NCBI GenBank assembly: GCA_965644295.1
Contig: CBFFRP010000147.1
Coordinates: forward strand, 82,631-146,630
Length of the DNA: 64,000 bases
Reading direction: 5' to 3'
Source: Paraphysomonas bandaiensis
Taxonomy: Eukaryota > Chrysophyceae
Shown here in pieces: positions 38,121 through 49,886 of the stretch. Every line of letters begins with the position of its first letter. Position 1 is the first letter of the stretch. Below the pieces are notes generated by a model. The model was not told the DNA's origin, did not search any database, and saw only the letters and a list, made by a program, of their open reading frames with translations. The translations under genes were made by a program, and so were the position numbers.

Positions 38121-41100
38121 TGGTAGCGAGTGGTAGCACTGAAGAGACGAAGGAGGACAACAAGGTGCTGAAGTTCGACAAGTATCAGGCGGAGGCGTCT
38201 GCTCAAAAAATAAGGATTCATCTGATGAAGAAAAATCGGAACCATCTGGGGTTAGAGCCGAAACCTGCTGGAGGAGGCAGAGCACGAGAATTATGGCATG
38301 AGCGAAATGACACGTGTGTTGCAACGATTTGGGAGGCTTGTGAACATGACGCTGATGTATTGGAGGTTGCCAATCAATACATGGAGGCGAAGGCGTTACT
38401 TCCAGATGATGATCCCAATAAGGAAGTTTTGTCCAATGAAATGCTTCAGACGCTGGTGGATAGGTTTAGAGGGGAGTTGGGAAATGTACTCGAGAAGACT
38501 ACAGCGGAATACCATAGCTTTAAAATTAGAGCCAATGAAAAGGTCGCTATTGGTATTGATAGGTTGAATGGGATAATACAGAAATTAACAAAGTTGGGAC
38601 AGCCGCCAACCGAGGAGAGCAAGCTCGCCAAGATCAAAAAGTCCATACATACTCCAGAGCTGAAGGAGTTGTGGTTAGCTATTGCAATGCTGCCTAAAGC
38701 AACGACCACGTATCAGATAGTTAAAGACGCGTGCGAAGAATTTGATGAGGCTAAACGACAACTGGAGGAGTTCGAAATTGACAAACAAGGAGAACAGGTC
38801 AATATGCTCGGACCACAAGGAGGTGTGGAGAATGTCAAATGCTCATTCTGTATGAAAAAAGGGCATACTGCAAGTGTGTGTCGTGTCAAACACAAAATTA
38901 AAATTTTCCAGAAGTTCAAGCGAAATGGGAAGGCTAAAGCAAAGAATATGAGGAAAGGAGCGCAACAAGTGGGTTCAGAAGCATATACAGGGTGTTTTCA
39001 TTGTGGTAGCAAAGAACACAAGGCTGCTGAGTGCAAAAGAGGGAACAAGAGGAAGATCGATAGAAAATATGAGAAAAAAGGCTCCAAGAAGGTTAAGAAG
39101 AGTTCATCAGTGGGGTGGTCCAAATATGTAGATGATGACGTTTCATCTGGAGAGGAGACCAACATGATAGATGGTGAAGTACTTCTGACTGAAACTGGAG
39201 ATGAACGAGTGTACCTGGATAGTTGTGCTGGAAAGCAGTTGTTTATCGTCAAGGATGATAGAGTGCTGGAGAAGTATGTAGAAGAGCCGGGAGTAATATC
39301 ACTGACCAAAAAGGGATCGGCGATGGAGACCCAAGGAGTGGGAAGTTTTCAGCAGTGGCACGGCATCAAAGTATGTAACGATGCAGTGAAGAATATTGTC
39401 TCTGGAGGTATGCTGCGGGCTATGGGGTATGGACTCGAATTACTGAGAGTACCAAAAATCGTAGAATTGAACACTGGCAGAGAGGTGTTGGTTGGAAATT
39501 ACGATGAGCATGGAGGAATGCCATGGGTGGCATTGCATGATGTGTTAAATTTACCTTGCATATCGTCCTGCCATTATGTAATGGGGGGGGGAAGCAGTGA
39601 AGTGATGCTGTCCGATACAGTTCAGCAGGACCCCCTCGATTTACTGCACGAAAGGGCCGGTCATGTTGCTAAGGGAAAACTACTGGAGGCTCATAGACAT
39701 ATGCTGATCAAGGGAACAGGGCTACAGCGACATCATTTATCTAAGACTACCAAAAAGAAGTGTGAGACCAGTTTGTGCAAGTGGTGTGCTAAGGCGAAGA
39801 TCACTAGACATGCATTTCGAGGACAAAGTGACCAGAATGTAGAGATGAAGGCGACAGCATTTCTGGAGCGTATTACAGTGGATATTTCGGTTTATATGAA
39901 TTGTCCATCTGTGGAGGGGTATAAGTACGCACTTGTATTTGTAGATACGGCTACGAAAGAATTCTGGGAATACGGTCTACGAACGAGAACTGGGGATGAA
40001 GTGTTAAAATGCGTGAAGCATCTCTGTGAAGTCAGGCTACCAAAATACCCAGGGTGGAACAGGATACAGCAGTACCATGCTGACGGTGGACCAGAGTTGA
40101 TGGACAGGCGAATCAAAGAATACTTGTTACAAAAATTTGGAACCACATTCTCCTACACTACTAGGGAGACACCAGAATTAAACGGTGTTTCAGAACGGAA
40201 ATTCAGGACACTAGGAGAAATGACATTATCGCTTTTATTGTCATCGGGTATGCCAAAAGCGGAGTGGTGGAAAGCCTTTAGACATGCATGCTGGGTTCTT
40301 AGAAGATTACCCACAAAGACCTATAGAGGGTGGATGTCACCCTACGAGTGTGTTCCTGGAGGAACGGTGCCAGATTTTTCTTGGTTACGGAAATGGGGGT
40401 GCAAGGCATACGTTCTCATCCCGAAGGCAGATCGCAGGAAAGACTGGGAAGAAAAGGCACAGACTGGATACTTTGTAGGGTTCCCAGAGGAGCAAATGGG
40501 ATACCAAGTATTGATTGGAGATACTATAGTTACGTCTGTGCATGTTTTATTCGATGAATCTGTGCCTGAGAGATCGGCGGATTATTATCGAGAAATGGAC
40601 GAGGCCATGGTTGCTGTGGATCCTCAGGAACGAAATATTAGAGACTTCGATTACTTAATCGGAAAGACCCATGAAGATGGCGGCCACCTATACAAGACCA
40701 CACGAATATTGGTTCGAAAAGGTTTGATTGTAGGGTATAGATCCCTATTGTCTGGTGGTGCGGAGCAAGTGGAAGATAAGACTCCTATTCACATCGCCGA
40801 TATAAAGCGGATGAGTGAAGACCTTGCAACAAGAGCATCTGCAAGTTCTGGATCTCGTGACGACGGGACCAGCGGACATTTATCACAGCAGTTGACTGGG
40901 ACGGTTCCATCCCCTTCTGACTTCGTAAGTGCTCCGGGAGAGGAAGCTCCATCAGATCGCTCATCAAGGGGCAGGCGTGCAATGGCTCCAAGGGTGGTGA
41001 CGAATGTGTCAGTTTTGGGTGAGATGCATTTATTGTCGTCATGTGTCGAAGACGAGTGCAGCCTATTACAGGAGGCAGATTCCATCTGGTGCTCGTCAGC

Positions 41101-42622
41101 GGGACCTAAGGTGCCTCAGACATATTCCGAATCCTTGGAGTTGCCGGAACGGAAGCAATGGAGTTCAGCAAGACAAGCTGAACGTGACGGTTTAGAACGT
41201 AGGGGAGTCATGGAAGTTAAGCCCATCCCTACCGGAGTCACTCCATTGAAATCTAAGTATGTCTTTGCTTTGAAACGCAACAAGGAGGGTGCGATTCCAC
41301 GATAGAAAGCAAGACTTGTGGTACTTGGATGCGGAGGCCATGAGGTTGGTAGAGCCAACAATTATACTCCAGTGGTAAAAGCGGTAACAGTAAGATTGTT
41401 ATTAGCTATCGCGTTTGTTATGAATATGGTGGTGCATCAACTCGACGTATCTAATGCATTCTTGTATATGCAGATATAAAAGGAGATGTGTGTATAAGTA
41501 TGCAACACCAGCAGATTTCAAATTGCCACCAGGATATTGCTTTAAACTGAAGAAAAGTTTATATGGTCTTCGAAGCTCACCACAGTCATGATGATAATAT
41601 GCTGAGAGCATGTCGAGATACGAATATTATTTTGGAAATTAAGCGACGAGTATGTGAAAGGTTTGATATTACAGATATGAATGAGAGTGGCCAGTTTTTT
41701 GAACGTGAGAGTGACGAGAACTCCGAATTGTCTCAAACTTGACCAGACAGTGTTCATCAAAAAGATATTGGTGAAGTATGTGGATTTTCTGGGTGCAAGG
41801 GACAAGACGCGGCTATACCCACTACCTAGTGATGTCAAAGTGGGAGTGGAACATGTGCATTCAGCTGAGGAGCAGAAGTTAGTTGATAATTTTCCCTATC
41901 GTCCACTCCTAGGAGCGTTACTCTATTTATCTATGAATACAAGGCCGGATATCTCATATGCAGTGGGAGTATTGTCACGATTCTCAACGAAAGTTAATAT
42001 CACTGTATGTAAGCTCCTGATGTATTTAATGCAGTATGTACGAGGTACTACAGATAAAGGCATTCATTATAGAGGGAGAGATTTTGATCTTCATATGTTC
42101 ACTGATGCTGACTGGGCAGGCGATCCGTTGACGAGGAGATCAACTTCAGGTTATGTTATGTTTGGAGCTGGTGGACCACTATCGTGGGGTTCCAAACTTC
42201 AGTCTACTGTAGCTACATCGACTATGCAAGCAGAGTATCAATGCTTATATAATGGATTACAGGAAATGATATGGTCTCGGGGGGTGACTGGTGAAGTAGG
42301 ATTGAAAATTGACGAGCCCACACCATTATTCCTGGATAGTCAAAGTGCTCAGGATATATCGGAAAATCCAGTGCAACATCAACGATCGAAACATATTGAG
42401 ATTAAGTATCATATGATTAGAGAGCATGTGGATCCCGAACAGTTTAATACAGCGAAATTAATTCATGTGAGCAGTCGACAACAGATGGCTGATATATATA
42501 CCAAGGCTTTGAGAGGTCCAATATTCATTGAACAGAGGGAGCGAAATCTTGGGGGAAAATTTAAGACTACTGAACAAATTATCGCAGAGGTACCCAAGGT
42601 AAAGAGAGCTCGTCGTACCTAG
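38105..42622 (+). pseudogene. Copia gag-pol polyprotein, disrupted
   Basis: The intact part (38105-41305, 1066 codons) carries gag with two CCHC knuckles (CSFCMKKGHTASVC, CFHCGSKEHKAAEC), a protease-like YLDSCAGKQLF in which the usual DSGA is altered, and an integrase with an HHCC-type finger (LHERAGH...CETSLCKWC) plus catalytic blocks TVDIS, HADGG and NGVSERKF. A TAG at 41303 then interrupts the chain just before the reverse transcriptase. Further frameshifts follow near 41476 and 41588, and the segment that should hold the YVDD active site is absent. The connection and RNase H parts resume at about 41681-42622 (NTRPDISYAVGVLSRF, FTDADWAGD, ADIYTKAL). The start could be 38105 or the in-frame ATG at 38120 on the LTR/primer-site boundary. 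Cannot reverse-transcribe by itself. Confidence 0.9.
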
Positions 42623-42766
42623 TTAGGTGTTACTGAATGGTGGGAGCTAGCTATACCAGCGGAGTCATACGTCCACCAGTGTCCTATGAGGTTCGGTGGT
42701 TGCGTATCCGATAGCAATGTTCTTCACATATTTTAGAATGGTTAACTACATCCAATTGAGTGGGAG

Positions 42767-43110
42767 TGTTGAGTTCTGCAATATGATGTGATATATATTG
42801 TGCAATTGAAGTGAGTTAACAGTGTGCAATAGGTAAAGTCAACTCATAGGTGTAACGGGTGATTATAGTTACAAAGGAATTAAATTCAGTTACTGATGTG
42901 TGACTATACAAGATATAGAACTGACTGATGAACATATGATAAACAGGTGTTGCTGGGAACAGATGTTTCAACATATGTTACACGAATATGTAGTGAAGTG
43001 TTCAGAATAATAATTATAATTTCTTACTTGAAAGTGCATTGTGTTCAACAGCAAGGTTACGGTTTACGCGTAGAGCAAAGTTAACTTCAGTGAAATGTCC
43101 ATTGTTAACA
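42767..43110 (+). repeat. Right LTR (344 bp)
   Basis: Copy of 37777-38120. Followed directly by the CGATA target duplication. Confidence 0.95.
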
Positions 43111-43274
43111 CGATACAAGAAACCTTTACTTACGGACATGAAACGTGAAAGTATATAGTCACTAACACTGTTACTGTAAATCTGTCAAGAAATAAACGGG
43201 TCGCGATTCTTCAAAATAACATAGCTACGTATATAAATCAGCAGCAACAATTCTACTGATGATGATACACAGTA

Positions 43275-46200
43275 CTACTCAACGGTTCTAGACTTTACAT
43301 GAACAAAACGATTCCACAGTTCATTGGTGACCCAGTGCATTTCTTGGTGTGACATATTACTGTTTAAAGCAGAAACAACGCGTTCAAAAAACTGCGTCAT
43401 GAGAGCATTGTAGCTATCTTGACTGTTTTTTCCGGCGAGCTTTTCTTCGAATTCCCTGCTCTGTCTGTATGCAATGTCCAGGACTTCCTGTGGCAAACGA
43501 GCGAGTCGTGCGACATTGATTCCGTAGGACCGCGGGGATGACCCATCGCAGAGGCGATAGAGAAATGTGACTTCTTCCCCACCTGTATGGCTACTTTGCT
43601 CCGTTTCCACATCTTCAGTATGTACTAGACAGTCCATGTGCCCCAGCCTTATACGTGGATCGACCGACCAGTCATTAATCAAAGTATGATAGTGTGTTGC
43701 AAACAATGTTCTGCACCGGATCTTCGAGACGATATGCTCCACTACCGCATGAGCAATGGCAGTTCCATCGAAAGTTGATGTACCGCGTCCCAACTCATCG
43801 AGTATACACAGGGAGTCCTAGACAACAGTCAGCAACTAGAGGTGCCCCAAAAAATAGTACCTGTGTGGCATGTTTCAGTATGATGGCAGTCTCTGCAAGT
43901 TCGACGAAGAAAGTGCTCTGACCTGAGAGAATTCGGTCCGATGCACCGATTCGCGTAAATATTCTAATTTTCAATTATTGACGACAAGTTTTCCCCATAT
44001 ATAATTACCTGTCGACTGGTGACAAAATGCATATATCAGCCGGTACTTTGCACCCGATCTGTGCCATGATTGTGATGAGACAGGTTTGTCTTAGCAATGT
44101 AGATTTCCCGCCCATATTGGGCCCACTGACGAGCATCGTACGTGCTCTAAACTCCTCTAGACTTCCCTGGGATGCGCCGTTGTCCACCTTGCCCCCAAGG
44201 CTCAGATCGTTAGATATAAAACTTCCATCTCCCCTACAGATATTAACCTAAATACTCTACAGCAAGATAGGCGCTTATCACTCACCTCTCCGCCATCATG
44301 CGCTCCAGCATTGCGTGCCTACCACCTTTGATATCAAGTACGGACACATCCTCATTCCCTTTCTGTCTGGGCACAATGGTGGGCCAGCAGTAATTAGGCG
44401 AGCTAGAAACAGAAGCCAGGGAGAGCAAGGCGTCCAGAATGGCAAGACACGACATACCCGCACTCCATACATTCCGGCTTCCGTCAAACTTTTCGAATAC
44501 TCGACGCATTGTATCTTTTTGAGCAAAAGCAAGTCTGTATCGACCAAAATGAGTGATTCTAACGTGCTAGAGTTGGGCACTTACCTATCCTCTGCCTCTG
44601 TTAAAAGAGCAAGGTTTTCCTCGATAAAAGGAGTCCAATACCGGCGATGGCTCTTTTTCTGGCTCTTGGAGGACCAGGAACTTGGAACACGTCCCACACG
44701 AGACATCGGCACTTCTAGTTGGTATCTGTCTTTATTAGACCCGAAATAGGCCAACTCAGCAACACCTATTTCTTTCTTCTGCTCTTTGAGGTACTCCTCA
44801 AACGACCTTTCGATATCTGCCACATCTGCTTTCGCGTCATCGTATTGCTGATCCACTCCAGGGCGCGGTCTAATGAACCCGTCAGCCTTTGCTTGTCGCT
44901 CGTCAAAAATCTCTCTAAAATGAGCGAGTAGTCTCTTCATATCAGAGAGGGGTACTCGGCCATGTGGTGCTTGTAGAACGAGGGAGCGTAGTAATCGAGA
45001 CTGGATCTCTAGCCCATCACTCTGAAATAGTTCCATCACCTGTACCACCATCTCAAATCCCTTGAGTATTTCAGTGAAGTCTCTGATCTTGCGACTATTA
45101 TATATCTGGTTTTCATACATAATAGCCCTGCCGTCCGGATGGTCCACTACCTTCTTCTTGAGTCCATTGGAGTGTACTCTTCCCAATAGCCTCTCCAAAT
45201 CTGGGCAGTTTTTGAGAAGTCCTCTGACCTGCTCTGCCTGTCCTGCCAGAGAACCCATTAATTCATCTACGGCCTCCGTGCGAAGCTGAATATCTCGAGG
45301 ACGAAGAAGCGGTTTGCACACCCAGTCCCGCAAAAGCCTGCGACCGAAGGGTGTGCGACATCGGTTCATGAAGGACCAGAGGCTTCCGCGCTCAGTATGA
45401 TCAAAGTTGTTAACCAAAATCTCTAGGTTAGCGAGGGTAACTGCATCCATTACCATGTGTCGTCCTCCATCATCGCTATCCTGACCATGTGTTTCAGGAG
45501 AGTCAGAGATAGTATCAAGTGACACGTCTGTCCATTGCGGTGCGCTACCCCCACTTCCGTCGGCTTTACTAATAGGATAGCTTGACATAGGAGATGAGTC
45601 ATCAGGAGGTACATACGCATAGACTCGACGATTGGATAGCACCTCGAAATCAATAAAGGCTCTTTTCAGGTACCACACTGCCCCACCAAGAGCACTCATG
45701 ACAAGTTCAGACGAGCCATCCTCCAGACCAGCAGCGACAGCATTAAGCACTGCTGGAAAGTCGCTATTGCCCGAGGAGTCTTGAAAGTACCCCCCTTGTT
45801 TGAGTGACTTCATCGTGTCGGTAGCGGTAGGCATCTCTCCGTTGCGGAGATATTCTGTCACAGCCCCAGGAACGAGAAGACTTAAAACCCCAGCCGTTTC
45901 AGAACTACTTGCGCCGTGCTCTAGTAGTATTTCCGTTGGAGAGTAACGGGCCACTGCAGTGCGTAACCTGTTACGCAACACATCGTCCTCGAACTGTGCA
46001 AGTGTTACTGTGCCAAGGATAGTGTTTACAAAGGACAGCCCGTATTCCACTACTGCCTCATTTTCTTTGTCTTCCCCTTTCATATCTGCAGTTGATAGAG
46101 GCCTTTCTTTTACACAGAGCAACAGGGAAGAGGAGTCGCCAGTGGCTGCGTCATCAAGTATGCTGAGGTCGTCGAGGTGGCAGAAAGTACGGGTGCCCTT

Positions 46201-47946
46201 AGACATAATACTGCACATTTCACGCGCAACAACTCTAGCTGAGCAGCCCTTCTTCGCGCTGCGGTTTCGTTCTTTGAGCATTTCAGGGGTTTCTGTCTGC
46301 TCTACTCGGGCCACACGATATCTGAATATTCCATGGCATCATAACGACGTAAGACATGATCAAATGCAATCTTACCCTTTAGCCACAAGAGCTGATGCAT
46401 ATTTTCCGTATGAAACCTCAGGAAATCCGCTGTGTGCCTTGGTTCCCTTCATGTAAATGAGGTCGATTTCACTGACACCTACATCACATATTAGCAAAGT
46501 ATATAAACGTAACTCTGTAAAGGCTTCATATTTCATGGTTACAGGAAGTGTACCTATATCTGCATCCATGTGAAACAGTTCGTAGAATTTTCCCACTTTG
46601 AAGAAGAGAACAGTATCGAAATAGTCCGCCTTAACCTCAAACCACTGTCGCATTGCAGGAGTCTGCTGTTTGAGAAAAGACTGAGGAAAAAGAATCGTCC
46701 TGGGGTTGAAATCTGGGTGATCTGGAGAGTGACCATTCTTATCGCGGCGGTTGATAAGGAACTCCCACGAGTCATGTTCATGGTTTCCAGGGCCCACTAC
46801 ACCTTCTGGTAAGGCGGGAGCAGGGGAGGACACAGGAGACGCTTTGCTGGCCGTTAATCTCAGATGGGGGGACGGAGAAGTATTTGAAGAAACGGGGGTA
46901 CTAGTACAGCTAGGAGACCCTGCTCGGGCTGAGTAGGATGGTGTGCTCGCACCAGAGCCGGCTTTGAACATGTCGTACGTCGTGTTTGAAGGGGTGGCTC
47001 TATTAGCAGGACTACATGGCTTCTTCGGAATAGGCGGGCGACGGGATGAGCCAGAATTCTCTCCTAAGTCGCTAATACGGGCCCGTTTGCTTTTGCTTCC
47101 TACACTGACCTTCGCTAGCCGAGAAGATTTCGTGATTCGCTTCGCACTAGAATCATATTCAGCCTCTGATTCCGACGAGTCTTCAAGATAGTCTTCACCA
47201 CTGGACTGGGAGGTGCTCTCATTCCACTCCTCTTCCTCATCGCTCAATTGACATATTTTATCTACGTATAAAAATGAATTAAACATACGTTTAGAGAATA
47301 ATATCATCTTAATTACTTTTCTTTCGACGTGTGAGTTTCGCATCATCGTCGCTAAGATCACTTTCATCGCTCACAGAAATTGATTTTCTTTTTGTCACAG
47401 ATGTTATATTCTTGTCCTTACAGCTTTCAACGAGTGAGTACTACATACGCAATGAATGTAATCTACTTGTATTATAGCAGTAATTGCAATCATTTACCTT
47501 TTCTTTATTTAAGTCAAGTAGTTCTACTTCGCCATCTTCATAAGTTATTGAGTGCTTCCCAGTCGCTGCATCAAACCGAGATACAGTACCAAAATACCAC
47601 TCCTTATCAGCTAAACATGAATGACAATAAGACAAGTGACTAACATAATGATAAAAGTCTACCTGGCCACCACACCTTTATACGTCTATTAACAAGAGCA
47701 GACCCGTCCTCATGCTATACATACACACACACACAGTCACACGCATCTGTTAGACGAGAGACTCATACAGATGAATAAACCAATACGTACAATAATAACA
47801 ACCGTATCTTTAACAGTCTGTGAGTTGTCTGTGTTGTGCTTAGCGGGTGTAGGCTTGACTTTATTATTATCTGAAGGAGTCTTCTTAAAGAATGAAAACA
47901 GGTTCGTTTGTCCCTTGGAGGGCTGTGTCTTTGCTAGTTTAGACAT
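43275..47946 (-). CDS. MSH6: DNA mismatch repair protein MSH6 (MutS homologue)
   Basis: Partner of MSH2 in MutS-alpha, which recognises base mismatches and small loops; about 1,370 residues, nuclear. Eleven exons: 47946-47791, 47714-47663, 47610-47498, 47440-47317, 47261-46554, 46478-46376, 46321-44585, 44534-44286, 44233-44009, 43963-43861, 43817-43275. The N-terminus has a PCNA-binding PIP box (QTNLFSFF, residues 13-20) and a Tudor-like domain ([20 protein letters not shown]) at about 60-107, the plant-like MSH6 layout. The mismatch-binding Phe-x-Glu motif is present in [12 protein letters not shown]. The ATPase shows Walker [10 protein letters not shown] (about 1118-1126), STFFVELAE, Walker [17 protein letters not shown] and LFATHYH. 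A 300-residue Ser-rich linker separates the Tudor from the MutS core. One intron (46553-46479) is in frame without stops, so exon calls from ORFs alone would miss it. Confidence 0.95.
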
Positions 47947-48653
47947 GGTTTGATAATCCGATGCTCTGTAACCACTATTCTGGTGTGTGGTTAGGCTATT
48001 ATGTCATACCAGTGCAGATATATGCATGTGTATGTAGATGAACCACTGCACTCACCGCATCTTATCTTGGAATCCTATACATACACAGTATACCATAGTC
48101 TAGTCTAGCATACTCTCTACTATGAACATCACCGTACAGCACGTCGCCTATAGACACCTACACAGAATTTTATATATGAAAAGTACAGTTCAAATTTAGA
48201 ATTTAAAATTCAAAAAAAAATGAAGTGAAAAAAGAAGAAGTGAAATTTTGTGTCTGTATGGACACCCCGCCGAAAGAGAGGAATACGCATGTACGGGGGA
48301 GGGGAAGGCTGTATACCGTAATTGATGGTAACAAGAAGAACTGAGCAGACTGTCGCTTTAACACTGACGATAACACAGTCATAACTGTCATATAGATAGA
48401 TAGATATTACACACTTACACACTATAGCTACCCATCTTAGAGTAGTAGTGTGCATGATAAATCAGTTTCATCATCATTTCCCTTTCCACATCCGACTTTA
48501 GACATTAGACGTATAGTGAATATGATGCTTAATCATACTCAGCTTTAATACTTTGAAATAAACGACAACTTAACGTATTTCGAAGTAGTTATATCACACT
48601 ATCCACATGAATTATTATTGTTAGATAATATATTATCTATATTGTTTTTACGT
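47947..48653. promoter_or_regulatory. Divergent intergenic region MSH6 / RRM gene
   Basis: The MSH6-proximal half has ATATATGCATGTGTATGTAG and CCTATACATACACAGTATAC words; the half near the RRM gene is AT-rich with purine runs at about 48210-48245. Same 5'-end composition as other genes on the MSH6 side. No defined sites. Confidence 0.35.
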
Positions 48654-49886
48654 ATGTCCGCCATGGAATCCAATTCTGCTGATGGCGTTGATATTGATCC
48701 TCATAATTTAATTGTAAATTACTTACCACCTGACCTCGATGATGCTGATTTAAAAGTACGTGGTATAATTTGATCATAGTATATATATTTAAATTATTCT
48801 TATTCAGAATATATTCACTGAGCATGGGGAGGTAGTGCAAGCCAATATTGCAAGGAATAAGACAACTGGAGCCAGTCTGTCCTATGGATTTGTTAGGTTT
48901 CTCCGTACCGAAGATGCCTGTGAAGCTATTGAAGCTAAAAATGGTTACAGTATTGGGAATAAAAAAATTAAAGTAAGTGTGGCCCGGCCCAAGCCCCGCA
49001 ATATGCCGAGCAACAGAAAGCTATTTGTGTCCAAACTACCACTCTGGTATACAGAGAGCAAAGTAGAAGAATTATTCTCACGGTTTGGTGATATTATTGA
49101 ATGCCGTTTGCTGATGGACTCTGAAACCAATGTATCACGTGGATCGGCGTTTGTACAGTACAACTTACCAAGTGATTGCGAAAGAGGTGGGACAAGATGT
49201 TGTACTTAATGCTATTGTATTGACTAGTCATGGTATGTGTAGCTCTGGCCCATTTACATAATAGCATCCCACCAGGTGCAACCTCCAGCATATGTGTGTA
49301 TTATGCGAGACCACCACCTGGGCTTGACGTCACTGGGCATGTTGACACTGGACTGAAGGCAACCCCTCACTCAACCTCACCTCCACATATTTCGACATGG
49401 AGTAGTGGGTCTTGGGTTCCAGCCGCTACTTCCTTCGCCTTCCCTGCATCTTCTCCCACAGGGGCCAATAACGCAATACCTATTCCATATGGTTCAACCA
49501 TACAAGTAATATCGCCTCAAGGTGCAGGACCAGGGCCACTCGTTCATCACCAGCAGCATGTAGCCAGTTACACAGGTTTTTTCCCGGACACACCTACGTC
49601 TACAACTAGTGCTACAAATGTCATGGATTTAAGGGAGGTAGGATTCCAGATGTATGGCCTTCCCCCTTTTACTACCGTCGGGATGGTGTTGCAGCTTTTG
49701 GAACAGTACGGTCATGTTACTGCTGTTGTAATAGATAACGCCCTCCAAGAGAACAGCATTGTCTGCGTGGGCACTGGGTGGGCTAGAATCATTGGGTCGC
49801 CACAGCAGGTGCAGGATATGTTCCGTCTAGTACATAAGAGCTGTGTGTTCCCAGGGTACCCCCCTATTCAACTAGTTCCAATGTGA
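48654..49886 (+). CDS. ELAV/CELF-like RNA-binding protein with RRM domains
   Basis: About 374 residues in three exons: 48654-48755, 48808-49186, 49243-49886. RRM1 (about 18-97) begins NLIVNYLPPDLDDADLK and includes GASLSYGFVRF; RRM2 (about 105-185) includes KLFVSKLPLWYTESKVEELF and RGSAFVQY. A Pro/Ser/Gly-rich linker follows, then a degenerate third RRM-like fold (about 290-374: FQMYGLPPFTTVGMVLQLL ... GWARIIGSPQQVQDMF). RRM1 matches the ELAV/Hu family closely (IVNYLP, GYGFV, KVSYARP-like). It probably binds U/A-rich mRNA elements to control stability or splicing; target RNAs are unknown. The start at 48654 has a second in-frame Met four codons later. Confidence 0.88.

Larger units (their letters stand above)
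37772..43115 (+). mobile_element. Ty1/copia LTR retrotransposon with 5-bp target duplication
   Basis: Element 37777-43110 (5,334 bp) flanked by the exact duplication CGATA at 37772-37776 and 43111-43115. LTRs start TGTT and end AACA. A primer-binding site TGGTAGCGAG follows the left LTR directly at 38121, consistent with initiator-Met tRNA priming. A purine tract GAGTGGGAG precedes the right LTR. Domain order gag, protease, integrase, reverse transcriptase, RNase H places it in copia. The polyprotein is broken in the reverse transcriptase. Confidence 0.95.

Noticed and set aside
41306-41700. Reading the reverse-transcriptase region as intact with introns
   Set aside because: The breaks lack splice consensus and the YVDD part is absent, so it is a genuine defect.
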